Part shown: piece by piece, positions 15,404-24,642 of the stretch
Layout: the number at the start of each line of letters is the position of its first letter
Position numbering within the stretch: position 1 is the first letter of the stretch
Origin: Rikenellaceae bacterium
GTDB taxonomy: Bacteria; Bacteroidota; Bacteroidia; Bacteroidales; Rikenellaceae
Assembly (NCBI GenBank): GCA_015060045.1
Contig: SUZH01000004.1
Coordinates: 116,620 to 180,619, forward strand
Reading direction: 5' to 3'
DNA length: 64,000 bases
Notes under the pieces: model-generated
The model's database searches: none
What the model saw: only the letters and a program-made list of their open reading frames with translations
Told to the model about the DNA's origin: nothing
Translations under genes and position numbers: made by a program

Positions 15404-17239
15404 TTGAATACAACTGTGCAAATAAGAAACTTCATCTGGTCAATCCTCGCCTTGGTCTGCGTCGCCTGCGAGGTGGATGGCCCCCTTGTGACGGAGCAAC
15501 CCGCGCCCCATTATCAGGCCGTGTTGCGCGCCTCACAACAGGCTGCTACCCGTACCTCGCTCGGTGAGGGCGATGGCACCGCAGGCTCGGAGCAGGAGAT
15601 CCGCTGGGAGGTGGGTGACCGCTTGTCGGTGTGGGCCAAAAAGTCGGGCGCGTCGGCCTATACGTTCGAGGCGGCCACGTTCCAGTTGGCCACCTTCAAC
15701 GAGGCCTACTCGACGGCCGATTTTATGGCTACGATCCCCGCTATGACGCAAGGGACCTATACCTACCATGCCGTTTATCCCGTGCCCGAGAGCCGTACGG
15801 GTACCCAAGTCAGCTATACGCTGCCCGCAACGCAGAGTGGGCAGTATGACCCTGCGCTCGATGTCATGGCCGGCACGGTGACCGGCAATGCGCTGGCTCC
15901 GCGTGAAGGTAGCGAGGTGGCTATCCCGAACCACGAGCCCGAACTCTCGTTCTCGCACCTCTTCCACCTGGTGCGTATCCGTATTCCCGAGGGCAAGAAC
16001 CTGCTGGGTCTGCCGATCAAACGCCTCGATATCACCTTCCCGCAGGAGGTGGTTGGTACGGCGACGTTTGATGTAACGAATCCGCAGTCGGTGACGTGGT
16101 CGAATCTGTCGAATAAGATCACGGTCGAGCTGCCCGAAAATCGGATGCTTGATGCCGGTGATGGCTATGTTTGGCTGCATGTAAAGCCGACGGCGCTCAG
16201 CGGAACGGTTAGCTTTGTGGCCTATAACGAGGCCGGTGTCATGGCGCAGGAGATGACTGCTACGATCGATAGAACGCTTGCCGCTCAGCATATTACGCCG
16301 ATCGCACTGACCATTCCCGATTCGCCGCTCGCGCCGCTTACATACCTCGATATTCGTGAAATCGCCAATAACCTGGGTGAGGATTGGCAGACGATGACCT
16401 TGAGCGGTTACACTTTTGTTGTTCCCTATACCAACAATACGGTCTCGTCGTTGCAGATTACCCCTTCGAGCGGTGACCGCTATCTGGTGGCCATCTGTGC
16501 CGATCCGACGACGATGGCGGGTGCTTCGTTGCCCCTGAAATACGAGTCGGAGCACTGTCTGTTCGACGATCCGATTCAGTTGCCCTCGACGATCAAGCCG
16601 AACGCCCTGAATCGAATCGATAAAACGGTGCCCTACCTCCTGGATGAGAATTTCTCGAGTCTCAGTTCGTCGTTTGAGAATGGTACGGTACATGCTACCT
16701 CCGATGCTTTGGAGTATGATGCCATTGCATTGGCTCAGTACGGTCTGAATGATTGGTATGGAGCTCGTATCGGTGGTGCTGCCGGTCAAAATATCCGTAT
16801 CTGCTCGCGTATCGAGATGGGTATGTGGGTGACCAACAAAAATACGGGACGTGTCGATACCCCCGTGTTGTCGAAACTCAAGGCCAATGCCAACGCCACG
16901 ATCAAGGTCGACTATGACTATGCAGGTGACCGTTATGAGTCGGTCGGCAGTGGCGGTTATCCCGTCTATTCGGCCGGAACCTCAAACTCGGTAGTCGAGA
17001 AGGGTGACAACGAAATCGAAAACGTAGTTGTCAGCGGTGTGCAGCTCGCGATTGATGGCCCCAATCAGAACGGAACTTTCTACGGTAATACGCCGCATCA
17101 TAATACCTTCAATGCCTCGGGTTGCTCCAACTCAACGCGCGTATGTTGGTATCTGACCAATAACCGAGCGGCTGCGTTTGCCGGTAACGGTATGTATTGG
17201 ATGTATATCGATAACGTGAAGGTTCAGATTGCCCAATAG
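15404..17239 (+). CDS. Fimbrillin-family surface lipoprotein
   Basis: A 611-residue lipoprotein: signal peptide and lipobox-like LVCVA|C within the first 22 residues. Residues about 45-310 follow the fimbrillin/Mfa-like pattern (EIRWEVGDRLSVWAK, YPVPESRTGTQVSYTLPATQSG, LSFSHLFHLVRIRIPEG). A C-terminal beta-rich segment of unknown family contains YWMYIDNVKV. There is no ATG at the expected place: the frame opens with TTG at 15404 or GTG at 15416, and the GTG form gives a compact signal peptide (MQIRNFIWSILALV...). It heads a run of five surface lipoprotein genes. Role inferred as structural or adhesive. Confidence 0.72.
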   Translation: MNTTVQIRNFIWSILALVCVACEVDGPLVTEQPAPHYQAVLRASQQAATRTSLGEGDGTAGSEQEIRWEVGDRLSVWAKKSGASAYTFEAATFQLATFNEAYSTADFMATIPAMTQGTYTYHAVYPVPESRTGTQVSYTLPATQSGQYDPALDVMAGTVTGNALAPREGSEVAIPNHEPELSFSHLFHLVRIRIPEGKNLLGLPIKRLDITFPQEVVGTATFDVTNPQSVTWSNLSNKITVELPENRMLDAGDGYVWLHVKPTALSGTVSFVAYNEAGVMAQEMTATIDRTLAAQHITPIALTIPDSPLAPLTYLDIREIANNLGEDWQTMTLSGYTFVVPYTNNTVSSLQITPSSGDRYLVAICADPTTMAGASLPLKYESEHCLFDDPIQLPSTIKPNALNRIDKTVPYLLDENFSSLSSSFENGTVHATSDALEYDAIALAQYGLNDWYGARIGGAAGQNIRICSRIEMGMWVTNKNTGRVDTPVLSKLKANANATIKVDYDYAGDRYESVGSGGYPVYSAGTSNSVVEKGDNEIENVVVSGVQLAIDGPNQNGTFYGNTPHHNTFNASGCSNSTRVCWYLTNNRAAAFAGNGMYWMYIDNVKVQIAQ

Positions 17240-17282
17240 CAAAAAACAGAACGAAAATATAAACACTTAAAAACAAAACAAA

Positions 17283-18095
17283 ATGAAACATTTATGGATG
17301 ATTCCGATGCTTGCAGCGGCCCTGTTGGGGACGGCTTGCAGCGCGGAGGATGATCTGCAGACGGGTGCCGGAGAGGGTAACGTATCCTTCTCGATCGAGG
17401 TGCCGGCCGAGATCGCCCAGATCGAGACGCGTGCCACGAGTGGCTACGCGTTGCCTGCCGAGTTGGTTCCTTCGGTTGATGCATTTGCCTTGCAGCTGAC
17501 GGGTACCTACCTCGATGCACAGAACTTGTCGCACACCTACCAGAACAGCTGGGAGACGGTGGCTGCGTTCCATGCCGAGAAGCCCGACCTGAATGCGGGT
17601 ACCTATTCGGCTACTTTTACCTACGGCGAGGCTTCGGTCGAGGGCGTGGGTAAGCCTTACTTTACGGGTGCTTTGACGAACTTTGAGGTGAAGGCTAACA
17701 AGACGTCGACCTATCCCGTTACGTGTAAGCTGGCCAACAGCTGCTTTACGTTGCAGGTTTCGCAGTGGATGCTCAACTATTATAAGGATATTCAGTTGAC
17801 GATCCACACCGCGACGAATAGTTTTACCTATACCTTGACGTCGACCCAGCCGACCGAGTTGGTCTTTGTCAACCCCTCGCAGGTGCTCTCGATCAGCGGT
17901 TCGGCCGTGAAGAGCCAGACCGGTGTTGAGGTGGAGTTCCCGAAGAGCTCGATTGGCGGTTCGCTGGCAGCCGAGACGAAGTATGCCGTGCAGGTAGACC
18001 ATGGTTCGGCCGGTGCCGGTTCGCTGAAGATCACCTTCGACGGTACCTTTACCGAGGTGGCCGAGGTCGAGGTGGAGTTGAACCCCGAAGTGTAG
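17283..18095 (+). CDS. DUF4493 domain lipoprotein
   Basis: A 270-residue lipoprotein: MKHLWMIPMLAAALLGTAC with the lipobox LGTA|C. The body matches DUF4493: VSFSIEVP near the start, an ATRATSGYALP-like arginine site soon after the signal, then GVGKPYFTGALTNFEVKANKTSTYPVTCKLAN in two consecutive stretches (each shown here is family-typical). DUF4493 proteins are Bacteroidetes surface proteins of unknown function. It lies 43 bases after the fimbrillin-like gene and 30 bases before the next DUF4493 gene. Confidence 0.78.
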   Translation: MKHLWMIPMLAAALLGTACSAEDDLQTGAGEGNVSFSIEVPAEIAQIETRATSGYALPAELVPSVDAFALQLTGTYLDAQNLSHTYQNSWETVAAFHAEKPDLNAGTYSATFTYGEASVEGVGKPYFTGALTNFEVKANKTSTYPVTCKLANSCFTLQVSQWMLNYYKDIQLTIHTATNSFTYTLTSTQPTELVFVNPSQVLSISGSAVKSQTGVEVEFPKSSIGGSLAAETKYAVQVDHGSAGAGSLKITFDGTFTEVAEVEVELNPEV

Positions 18096-18125
18096 TTAGT
18101 CATGCTAAAAAACATAGAGAAAGCT

Positions 18126-19952
18126 ATGAAAAAATACCTCAAAAGTCTGTTCCTCATTGCCGTAGCGGTATGTGTAACAGCATGTGAAATGGATAAATTG
18201 AAGACCGAGGGTCCCTCGCCGGAGAATGCGGAGCCCGGTTATTTGACGATCGGTAATATCGATGTAAATATCGATACCGAGCACGCCGCCACCAATAGCG
18301 ATCCGAATGCTGGAACGCGCGCCGTGACCGAGGCCGCTACGTCGTATTGGGTCTTTGTGACCGAGAAGACGACGGGTGCCGTAGCATGGCAGGGTAGCTA
18401 TGCCGATGCTTCGCGCCAGCAGATTTCGCTGACGCCCGGTACTTACGTGGTTTCGGCTCGTCAGACGCAGGATGGCGTGGTAACGGGTGTGGGTAAGGAT
18501 ACGCCCTATTATGCCGGTACGTCGGAGGATGTGGTGATCACCTCGAAGAAGACTTCGACGGCTACCGTTACCTGTAAGTTGGCCAACATCCTGACGACCG
18601 TTGAGCTGTCGGCCGATTTGAAGGCTGTCTTCAAGAATTACGATTCGACCTCGGATAAGCGCCTGAAGACCAACGTGAAGGTGGGTACGGATGCCGCTTC
18701 GAACAACTACGATTTCGAGGCTTCGTCGACGCACGAGGCTCCGAAGATGTATTTCCGTGATGAGGCAGGTCCGCACAGCACGTCGGGCAATACGATGACC
18801 GTAGTGCTTTCGGGTGACTACTATACGGGTGACCTGGAGGATCTGACGAACGGTACGCCGGACGAGTCGAAGTGGAAGGCCGTGAAGATGACCAAGACGC
18901 TCACCAACGTGCGTGCTGCACAGTGGCGTAAGATCTCGATCAACATCTCGCACTCGACGACCGGTAACGTACAGTTCGAGATTCAGGTGGAGAGTTATGT
19001 TTATGATGAGGAGATCACGGTAGACGTGGTGAAACTCTACGAGACGGTACAGATGGAGGAGGCTATTCCTGACGACATCGAGGAGAATGCTGCGGCTCCG
19101 AGCGTATCGATCAGCGGTCAGGATGGCTTGACCTACACGATCGACGATTCGATCTACGATGCCGATATCGAGGCATGGACGTCGTACCTCAAGCTCAACA
19201 TCACGCCCAACGATGGTACGACGGTGAAGAGCCTGTATGCCGTTGTGAACTCGACTAACTCGAGCCTGATGTCGGCAATCGCTGCATTCGGTGAGTCGGC
19301 TGCTACGCGTGCCGCCTCGGAGGTTCGTTTCGACCTCTTCCCGACCAACGTGCTTTCGGACTACTGCAGTGTGGCTGCGGATGGCAAGACGATCACGGTG
19401 AAGGCTTCGGGTATGAGCGCGCTCTATGAGTATGCAGGTACGCATACGATCAGCGTCTACGCAACCGATAGCAAGGATCGCATGAAGCATACCGACATCC
19501 AGGTAGTGGTGAACAAGGGTGGTTCGGCTCCGACGGTTGTCTGGATGATGAACGGTAAGGACGTGATCGACCAGCAGCACGTGCTGACGGCCGAGAATGC
19601 CGCAACCTATACCTGTAAGATCGATATTACGTCGATGGGTCTGACGAAGCTCGAGGTGGATATCGTAAGTGACGTCTTGACCAATGAGGAGCTGCAGTCG
19701 ATCGGTCTGGCAAGCCACCTCGATCTGATCAACCCCGTGGAGAGTCAGATTCCGGTGCTGCAGGGCCTGGGCTTCCTGCCCGAGGGTGTAACCTCGCTGG
19801 GTGGTGAGACGACGGTTTCGTTCGATATCTCGATCTTCATGAACACGCTTTACAACCTCTTCAACGAGTCGGACGGCTGTCTGTTCCACCTGACGGTGGC
19901 TGATGCCGGTGGCGAGACGAAGAAGACGCTCGATATCTATATCCAGAAGTAG
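18126..19952 (+). CDS. DUF4493 domain lipoprotein (long form)
   Basis: About 608 residues. I chose the ATG at 18126 because it directly precedes the signal peptide MKKYLKSLFLIAVAVCVTAC; an ATG at 18102 would add eight residues. The N-terminal third is DUF4493 (YLTIGNIDVNI, then GVGKDTPYYAGTSEDVVI and KKTSTATVTCKLANILTTVE). The rest is beta-rich, with Ig-like patterning (APSVSISGQDGLTYTID, HTISVYATDSKDRMKHTDIQVVV). Likely a multi-domain surface protein of the same assembly as its neighbours. Its function is unknown. Confidence 0.75.
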   Translation: MKKYLKSLFLIAVAVCVTACEMDKLKTEGPSPENAEPGYLTIGNIDVNIDTEHAATNSDPNAGTRAVTEAATSYWVFVTEKTTGAVAWQGSYADASRQQISLTPGTYVVSARQTQDGVVTGVGKDTPYYAGTSEDVVITSKKTSTATVTCKLANILTTVELSADLKAVFKNYDSTSDKRLKTNVKVGTDAASNNYDFEASSTHEAPKMYFRDEAGPHSTSGNTMTVVLSGDYYTGDLEDLTNGTPDESKWKAVKMTKTLTNVRAAQWRKISINISHSTTGNVQFEIQVESYVYDEEITVDVVKLYETVQMEEAIPDDIEENAAAPSVSISGQDGLTYTIDDSIYDADIEAWTSYLKLNITPNDGTTVKSLYAVVNSTNSSLMSAIAAFGESAATRAASEVRFDLFPTNVLSDYCSVAADGKTITVKASGMSALYEYAGTHTISVYATDSKDRMKHTDIQVVVNKGGSAPTVVWMMNGKDVIDQQHVLTAENAATYTCKIDITSMGLTKLEVDIVSDVLTNEELQSIGLASHLDLINPVESQIPVLQGLGFLPEGVTSLGGETTVSFDISIFMNTLYNLFNESDGCLFHLTVADAGGETKKTLDIYIQK

Positions 19953-19979
19953 CGTTTAACCTCTAAACAAGGAACAAAG

Positions 19980-22154
19980 ATGAAAAAGATCTTTCGATAT
20001 ATGCTGATGGCAGGGGTGGCCTTGATGGCCGCCGCCTGCGAGCAGGAGTTCGCTCCGGAGGGGGTAGGCTCGGTGGATTTTGATATCAACCTGGCAGCCG
20101 AGACCCGTGCCGTGAATGGAAGCGATTTTACCCCTGAGACGCTGAAAGTACGTATCTACCGCGAGGATGGTTCGCTGATTCGTCGCTACACCTCGATGGA
20201 GGCAATCCCTGCACCGATGTACCTCGTGTCGGGTGCCTACTCGATTCTGGTGGAGGCCGGTGATCAGTCGAATACGGCTTTTGTGGATCCGAACAACGCC
20301 GCGCAGTTGAAGCAGTTGCTCTGCTACGAGGGGCGCAAGAATTTCACGGTGTCGGCTCACTCGACCGCATCGGTGGCTGTTAATTGCCCGACGCTCAACA
20401 CGAAGGCTGCCGTGATGTTCAATACAAACAACTCGGAGAACGAGAACAGCCTGCTGTCGGATGTGAAGATTCAGCTGGCTGCCATGAACACTTCGGCTAC
20501 GACGGAGGCCGGCTTTGAGGCCGACGTGCAGTCGCAGGAGGCTCCAGCGCTGGTGCTGAATGGTACGGCTACGGGCTACTTCCTGATGCCCGAGGAGGTG
20601 ACGACGATCGCTTGGTCGTTCTCGGCTACCCATCCTGAGGATGGTCAGATCGAGAAGGTAGGCCGCATCACCAACGTACAGGCAGGTAAGGGCTATTCGC
20701 TGAACTTCGTCTACTCGAAGACCCCCGATGGTCAGATGGCTATCCAGGTATTGGTGGACGATACGGTGGATGAGTTCGATAACGGCTTCGACTTCAAACC
20801 TCAGCCCGAGATCTCGGGTAAGGGCATCAATGCGTCGGCAACGAACGTCTATACGACGGGTTCGGACATCGCGCTGGTGTGCGAGTCGATCAACGACCTG
20901 GCAAGCATCGCACTGGGCGGCGTGACCTTCTATCAGAATGGTGCTGCCGTGACGGGTGCTATCCCGGGCCTGACGGTGACCTCGGTAAGTGCCACGAAGG
21001 TGGAGTTTACGATTGCTGCCTCCTACTTTGCAGCTCTGAAGGGTGCTAATCAGACGCTGGAGTTCGACATGGTCGATACGGGTGGCGATTATTCGCAGAA
21101 ACTGCTCTTCGTGAAGACGGGTCTGATGTCGTCGGCTACGACCTACGACCTGTGGGCCAATACGGCTACCTTTGAGGCTGCCGTGACCGATGCCGCTTCG
21201 AAGGTGGTGGTACGTTTCCGTAAGCAGGGTACGTCGAGCTGGGCCGAGACAACGCTCTCGAAGAGTGGTGATGTGACCTATAAGGCTACCTCGGCCGCTG
21301 CATGGAGCACGTCGACCAACGTGAATGGTCACACGGTTTACACGCCGAATCCGGCCAAGAGCATCTTCGCTAACTCGACCTATGAATATCAGCTCGTAGT
21401 GGATGGTACGGTAGCTGATTCGGCAACCTTCACCACCTCGACTTCGCAGTCGATTCCCTACGCAACGTTTGAGGATACGTCGCTCTCGTGCTGGGGTACT
21501 TCGAACAACCCGGCTCCCTATTGGGGTAGTGGTAACAACACCTTTACGACGAACCTCTGCAAGCAGGGTAGCTATTCGGGTCAGCAGGGCAACTATTGCG
21601 CCAAGTTGACGGCGAGCGAGACGCTGGGTATGTTGGCTTCGGGTAACCTCTTCACCGGTTCGTTCCTCTTCAACCTTTCGTCGCAGACGGGTACGGTGTC
21701 GTTCGGTGTGAAGTATAACTACGATGCTCGTCCGGCAGCGCTCAAGGTGCGTCTGTGGCATGAGATCGGTAACGTGACGACGACGAAGTACGCTTCGACG
21801 ATTGCCAAGGGTGACCCCGACCAGGCTTCGGTACAGGTTGTTATCATCGACTGGGATACGCAGCACAAGGTAACCTCGGGTTCGGCAGCTTCGGGTGTAT
21901 GGTCGCCCGAGAATGGCGCCAATGCCGTATCGGCCGGTAAGATTGTCGGCTACGGTATTATCTATCCGCAGGGTACGACGAGCGGTTCGTCGATGGTCGA
22001 TACCGAGATTCCGATTGTTTGGTACGATAAGACGACGAAGCCGTCGAAGAACTATACGCTCATCGTTTCGGCCGCTACGAGCCGCTATGGTGACTACATG
22101 AACGGATGTAATAAGAACGTGATGTACGTCGACGACTTCCGTTGGAGCTACTAA
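19980..22154 (+). CDS. DUF4493 plus PCMD-domain lipoprotein
   Basis: A 724-residue protein with a signal (MKKIFRYMLMAGVALMAAAC). The N-terminal part is DUF4493-like (VGSVDFDINLAAETRAV, then GAYSILVEAGDQS) and the C-terminal 220 residues form a PCMD (putative carbohydrate metabolism) domain: CAKLTASETLGMLASGNLFTG, YDARPAALKVRLWHE, ATSRYGDYMNG and MYVDDFRW. PCMD domains have a jelly-roll-like fold and occur in Bacteroidetes surface proteins; glycan binding is a reasonable inference. This protein links the DUF4493 genes upstream to the PCMD gene downstream. Confidence 0.78.
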   Translation: MKKIFRYMLMAGVALMAAACEQEFAPEGVGSVDFDINLAAETRAVNGSDFTPETLKVRIYREDGSLIRRYTSMEAIPAPMYLVSGAYSILVEAGDQSNTAFVDPNNAAQLKQLLCYEGRKNFTVSAHSTASVAVNCPTLNTKAAVMFNTNNSENENSLLSDVKIQLAAMNTSATTEAGFEADVQSQEAPALVLNGTATGYFLMPEEVTTIAWSFSATHPEDGQIEKVGRITNVQAGKGYSLNFVYSKTPDGQMAIQVLVDDTVDEFDNGFDFKPQPEISGKGINASATNVYTTGSDIALVCESINDLASIALGGVTFYQNGAAVTGAIPGLTVTSVSATKVEFTIAASYFAALKGANQTLEFDMVDTGGDYSQKLLFVKTGLMSSATTYDLWANTATFEAAVTDAASKVVVRFRKQGTSSWAETTLSKSGDVTYKATSAAAWSTSTNVNGHTVYTPNPAKSIFANSTYEYQLVVDGTVADSATFTTSTSQSIPYATFEDTSLSCWGTSNNPAPYWGSGNNTFTTNLCKQGSYSGQQGNYCAKLTASETLGMLASGNLFTGSFLFNLSSQTGTVSFGVKYNYDARPAALKVRLWHEIGNVTTTKYASTIAKGDPDQASVQVVIIDWDTQHKVTSGSAASGVWSPENGANAVSAGKIVGYGIIYPQGTTSGSSMVDTEIPIVWYDKTTKPSKNYTLIVSAATSRYGDYMNGCNKNVMYVDDFRWSY

Positions 22155-22157
22155 AGC

Positions 22158-23774
22158 ATGATGCAAAAAACAATGAAACAAACGATCAAGCACATAGCCC
22201 TCACGCTGTTGGGAGCACTCTGCTTTACTTCGTGTATCGAGAATACGATTCCCTACCCGGTAGAGAAGATGGAGATTCTCGCGTACGAGGGTGAGGGCTT
22301 TCGTGCTGCGATCGACCCCGTGACGCGTACCGTAACCCTTACCCTGGAGGAGCAGACCAACATCACGCAGGTGGAGGTGACGAAGGTCGAGATCACCGAG
22401 CATGGCAAGGCTTCGATGCCCTTGGTCGGTACGTTCGATCTGCGTACGCCGATTCAGGTTACCTTGTCGCGCTACCAGGATTACGTTTGGACGATCCAGG
22501 CCGAGCAGCCGATCGAACGCTACTTCACCGTAGCGGGTCAGATCGGTCAGACGGAGATCGACAGCAAGAGCCGTACGGCTACGGTCTACGTGGCTGAGGG
22601 CTCCGACCTGGAGAACATCACCGTCACGTCGCTCAAGCTGGGCCCGAAGGAGGTGACTACGATGACCCCTTCGATCGAGGAACTGACCTCGTTTACCTCC
22701 GTGCGCTACGTCTATCTGCATTACCCCGCGTTGGGTGCTGAGCAGGAGCGTTGGCAACTCTATGTGCTGGAGACGGACGTGAAGGTGACGCTGACCGCTG
22801 TGGATGCTTGGGCGAAGGTGGCTTGGCTCTATGGTGCAGCCGAGGAGGGTACACAGGTTGGTTTCCGTTACCGCAAGGTGGGCGACCAGCAGTGGGTGGA
22901 TGCTCCGAAGGCGACGCAGCAGGGCGGTACCTTTACCTCGAAGGTGACGGGTCTGGAGACCGAGACCGAGTATGAGTTTGTCGCCTACTCGAACGAGGAT
23001 TTGTCGCCGACCGAGATTCGCCGCACCGAGAAGACGCAAGCGCTCGAGAACGGTGGTTTTGAGGATTGGTGCGTGGTGAATAAGATTGTCTATCCCTATG
23101 CCGAGGGCGGTACGCCTTTCTGGGCTACGGGTAACGTCGGCGCCAGCATTGCCAATGCCACGGTAACGGAGGGCGTATCGGATCCGCGACCCGGATCGAA
23201 GGGCCAAACCTCAGCACGTCTGACCTCCATGTTTGCCAACCTCTTTGGCGTGGGCCGTTTTGCAGCCGGTAACCTCTACATCGGTAACTATGTCCGCAAC
23301 GATGGTACGCATGGCATTATCAACTTTGGCCGTCCCTTTACGGCGCGTCCGATTGCCTTGAAGGGTTGGGTGAAGTACAATTGCGGTGCAATCGATCGCA
23401 TCACGACCCAACCTCCGGGTGTGGAGATTCAGAAGGGTGATGCCGACTGCGGCTCGCTCTATATCGCACTGGGCGATTGGGATCCGGCGGTGTATGGCGG
23501 TACGGCCGAGAGCCCCGTGGAGGTGGCTACACGTCGCATCGACGAGACGGCTTTTGATCCGAAATCCGAGGCGGTGATCGCCTATGGCGAGCTGTTGCTC
23601 AAGGAGAGTGTTAATGGCTGGACGGAGGTGACCATTCCGCTCGAGTATCGCTCGACGAGCCGCGTGCCGACCCATATTTTGATTGCTTTTGCTGCATCAC
23701 GTTATGGCGACTACTTTACGGGTAGTACCGAGAGCGTGATGTGGGTGGATGACTTTGAGTTGATTTACGAGTAA
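22158..23774 (+). CDS. PCMD-domain lipoprotein
   Basis: A 538-residue lipoprotein with lipobox CFTS|C. It has two small beta domains in the middle (a DUF-like segment and a fibronectin-like segment around WLYGAAEEGTQVGFRYRKVG). The C-terminal PCMD domain contains GQTSARLTSMFANL, GNLYIGNYVRND, GRPFTARPIALKGWVKYN, ASRYGDYFTGSTESVMWVDD in short consecutive pieces, and ends ELIYE. It starts three bases after the previous stop and is the last gene before a terminator. Probably exposed on the cell surface. No enzymatic residues recognised. Confidence 0.78.
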   Translation: MMQKTMKQTIKHIALTLLGALCFTSCIENTIPYPVEKMEILAYEGEGFRAAIDPVTRTVTLTLEEQTNITQVEVTKVEITEHGKASMPLVGTFDLRTPIQVTLSRYQDYVWTIQAEQPIERYFTVAGQIGQTEIDSKSRTATVYVAEGSDLENITVTSLKLGPKEVTTMTPSIEELTSFTSVRYVYLHYPALGAEQERWQLYVLETDVKVTLTAVDAWAKVAWLYGAAEEGTQVGFRYRKVGDQQWVDAPKATQQGGTFTSKVTGLETETEYEFVAYSNEDLSPTEIRRTEKTQALENGGFEDWCVVNKIVYPYAEGGTPFWATGNVGASIANATVTEGVSDPRPGSKGQTSARLTSMFANLFGVGRFAAGNLYIGNYVRNDGTHGIINFGRPFTARPIALKGWVKYNCGAIDRITTQPPGVEIQKGDADCGSLYIALGDWDPAVYGGTAESPVEVATRRIDETAFDPKSEAVIAYGELLLKESVNGWTEVTIPLEYRSTSRVPTHILIAFAASRYGDYFTGSTESVMWVDDFELIYE

Positions 23775-23867
23775 ATCGTTCCTATTTATCCCACTCGGGT
23801 GGGGTAAGATAGCAACCGATCTTCGGATCGGTCCCACCAATCCTTTCTATGATAGCCGCGAGGCGGG

Positions 23868-23892
23868 GGAGAGTCAAATCAGTTGGCTCTCC
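23868..23892 (+). terminator. Terminator of the surface lipoprotein operon
   Basis: 10-bp stem (23868-23877 with 23883-23892, one G-U pair), 5-base loop, then a run of eight T. A smaller perfect hairpin (CCGATCTTCGGATCGG, 23817-23832) lies upstream. Confidence 0.82.
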
Positions 23893-23902
23893 TCTCTTTT
23901 TT

Positions 23903-23932
23903 TTGTGTTTTAAGGAAAAAGTCGTATCTTTA
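23903..23932 (+). promoter_or_regulatory. Promoter of the racemase-MFS unit
   Basis: TTG at 23903-23905, 19 bases, TATCTTTA at 23925-23932 (one mismatch at the last base of TAnnTTTG). About 30 bases before the racemase ATG. Confidence 0.6.
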
Positions 23933-23962
23933 CATTACGCTAAATCTTAAAACTTCTATACT

Positions 23963-24631
23963 ATGATTCGTATTGTTGCCGTGCATACGGCTATGGCTCT
24001 CGTCGAGCCGCTGAACAAGCTCTTTAAGGAGTATCTTCCCGAGGTAAAGCTCAACCACATTGCCGATGATTCGCTCATCCAGGAGGTAATCGCCAACAAC
24101 GCCGTAACGCCTGCCGTGAAGCGTCGTCTTTTGGCCTACTATAACGCAGCTGCCGATGCCGGCGCCGATGTGGTCTTCAACTGCTGCTCGTCGGTGGGCG
24201 GTGTGGCTGAGATGGGCGATGAGGTAGCTCCCGTGAAGGTCTTCCGCATCGATGGCCCGATGGCCGAGAAGGCGGTGCGTGAGGGTAAGAAGATCGGTGT
24301 GATTGCTACGCTCAACACGACGTTGGAGCCTACCGTGAAGCTCTTGGAGAAGAAGGCGCAGGAGGCCGGCGTTGAGGTCGAGATCGTCAATGGCTTGGCC
24401 GATGGCGCATTTGCTGCCGGTCAGTCGGGCGACAAGGCTACGCACGATCGTCTGATCGAGGAGGTGGCCAAGCAGCTGGCCGATAAGGTGGATGTCATCG
24501 TGCTGGCACAGGGTTCGATGGCCGCCATGGAGCAGAAGCTCATCGAGATGACGGGTAAGATCGTTCTTTCGAGTCCGTTGCTGGGTGTGCTGGGCGTGAA
24601 GGAGTACCTCAAGCAGAAGGGTCTGCTCTAA
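23963..24631 (+). CDS. Asp/Glu/hydantoin racemase-superfamily protein
   Basis: A 222-residue cytoplasmic protein with the two-lobed racemase pattern. The first catalytic Cys region is present (VVFNCCSSVGG, about residues 70-80). The second, usually a GCT or ACS motif, reads VIVLAQGSMAAME and has no Cys. The protein could therefore be a one-cysteine isomerase or decarboxylase-like member rather than a two-base racemase. It lies 11 bases before a sugar-acid type MFS transporter gene and opposite a DUF1537 kinase/BKACE unit. A role in epimerising or isomerising a small hydroxy- or keto-acid is inferred. Confidence 0.75.
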   Translation: MIRIVAVHTAMALVEPLNKLFKEYLPEVKLNHIADDSLIQEVIANNAVTPAVKRRLLAYYNAAADAGADVVFNCCSSVGGVAEMGDEVAPVKVFRIDGPMAEKAVREGKKIGVIATLNTTLEPTVKLLEKKAQEAGVEVEIVNGLADGAFAAGQSGDKATHDRLIEEVAKQLADKVDVIVLAQGSMAAMEQKLIEMTGKIVLSSPLLGVLGVKEYLKQKGLL

Positions 24632-24642
24632 TCCGTCGAGCC

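Noticed and set aside
17109..17520. Small - strand frames over the junction of the first two surface lipoprotein genes
   Set aside because: Short, overlap two supported genes, and no promoter or family motif is present.
19956..23207. 1,083-codon open frame on the - strand under the DUF4493/PCMD genes
   Set aside because: Composition (Arg/His/Leu rich, no signal, no domain) and exact antisense position to two well-supported lipoprotein genes show that it is a codon-bias shadow. The similar frames at 18105-19889 and 31417-34203 (+) were rejected for the same reason.
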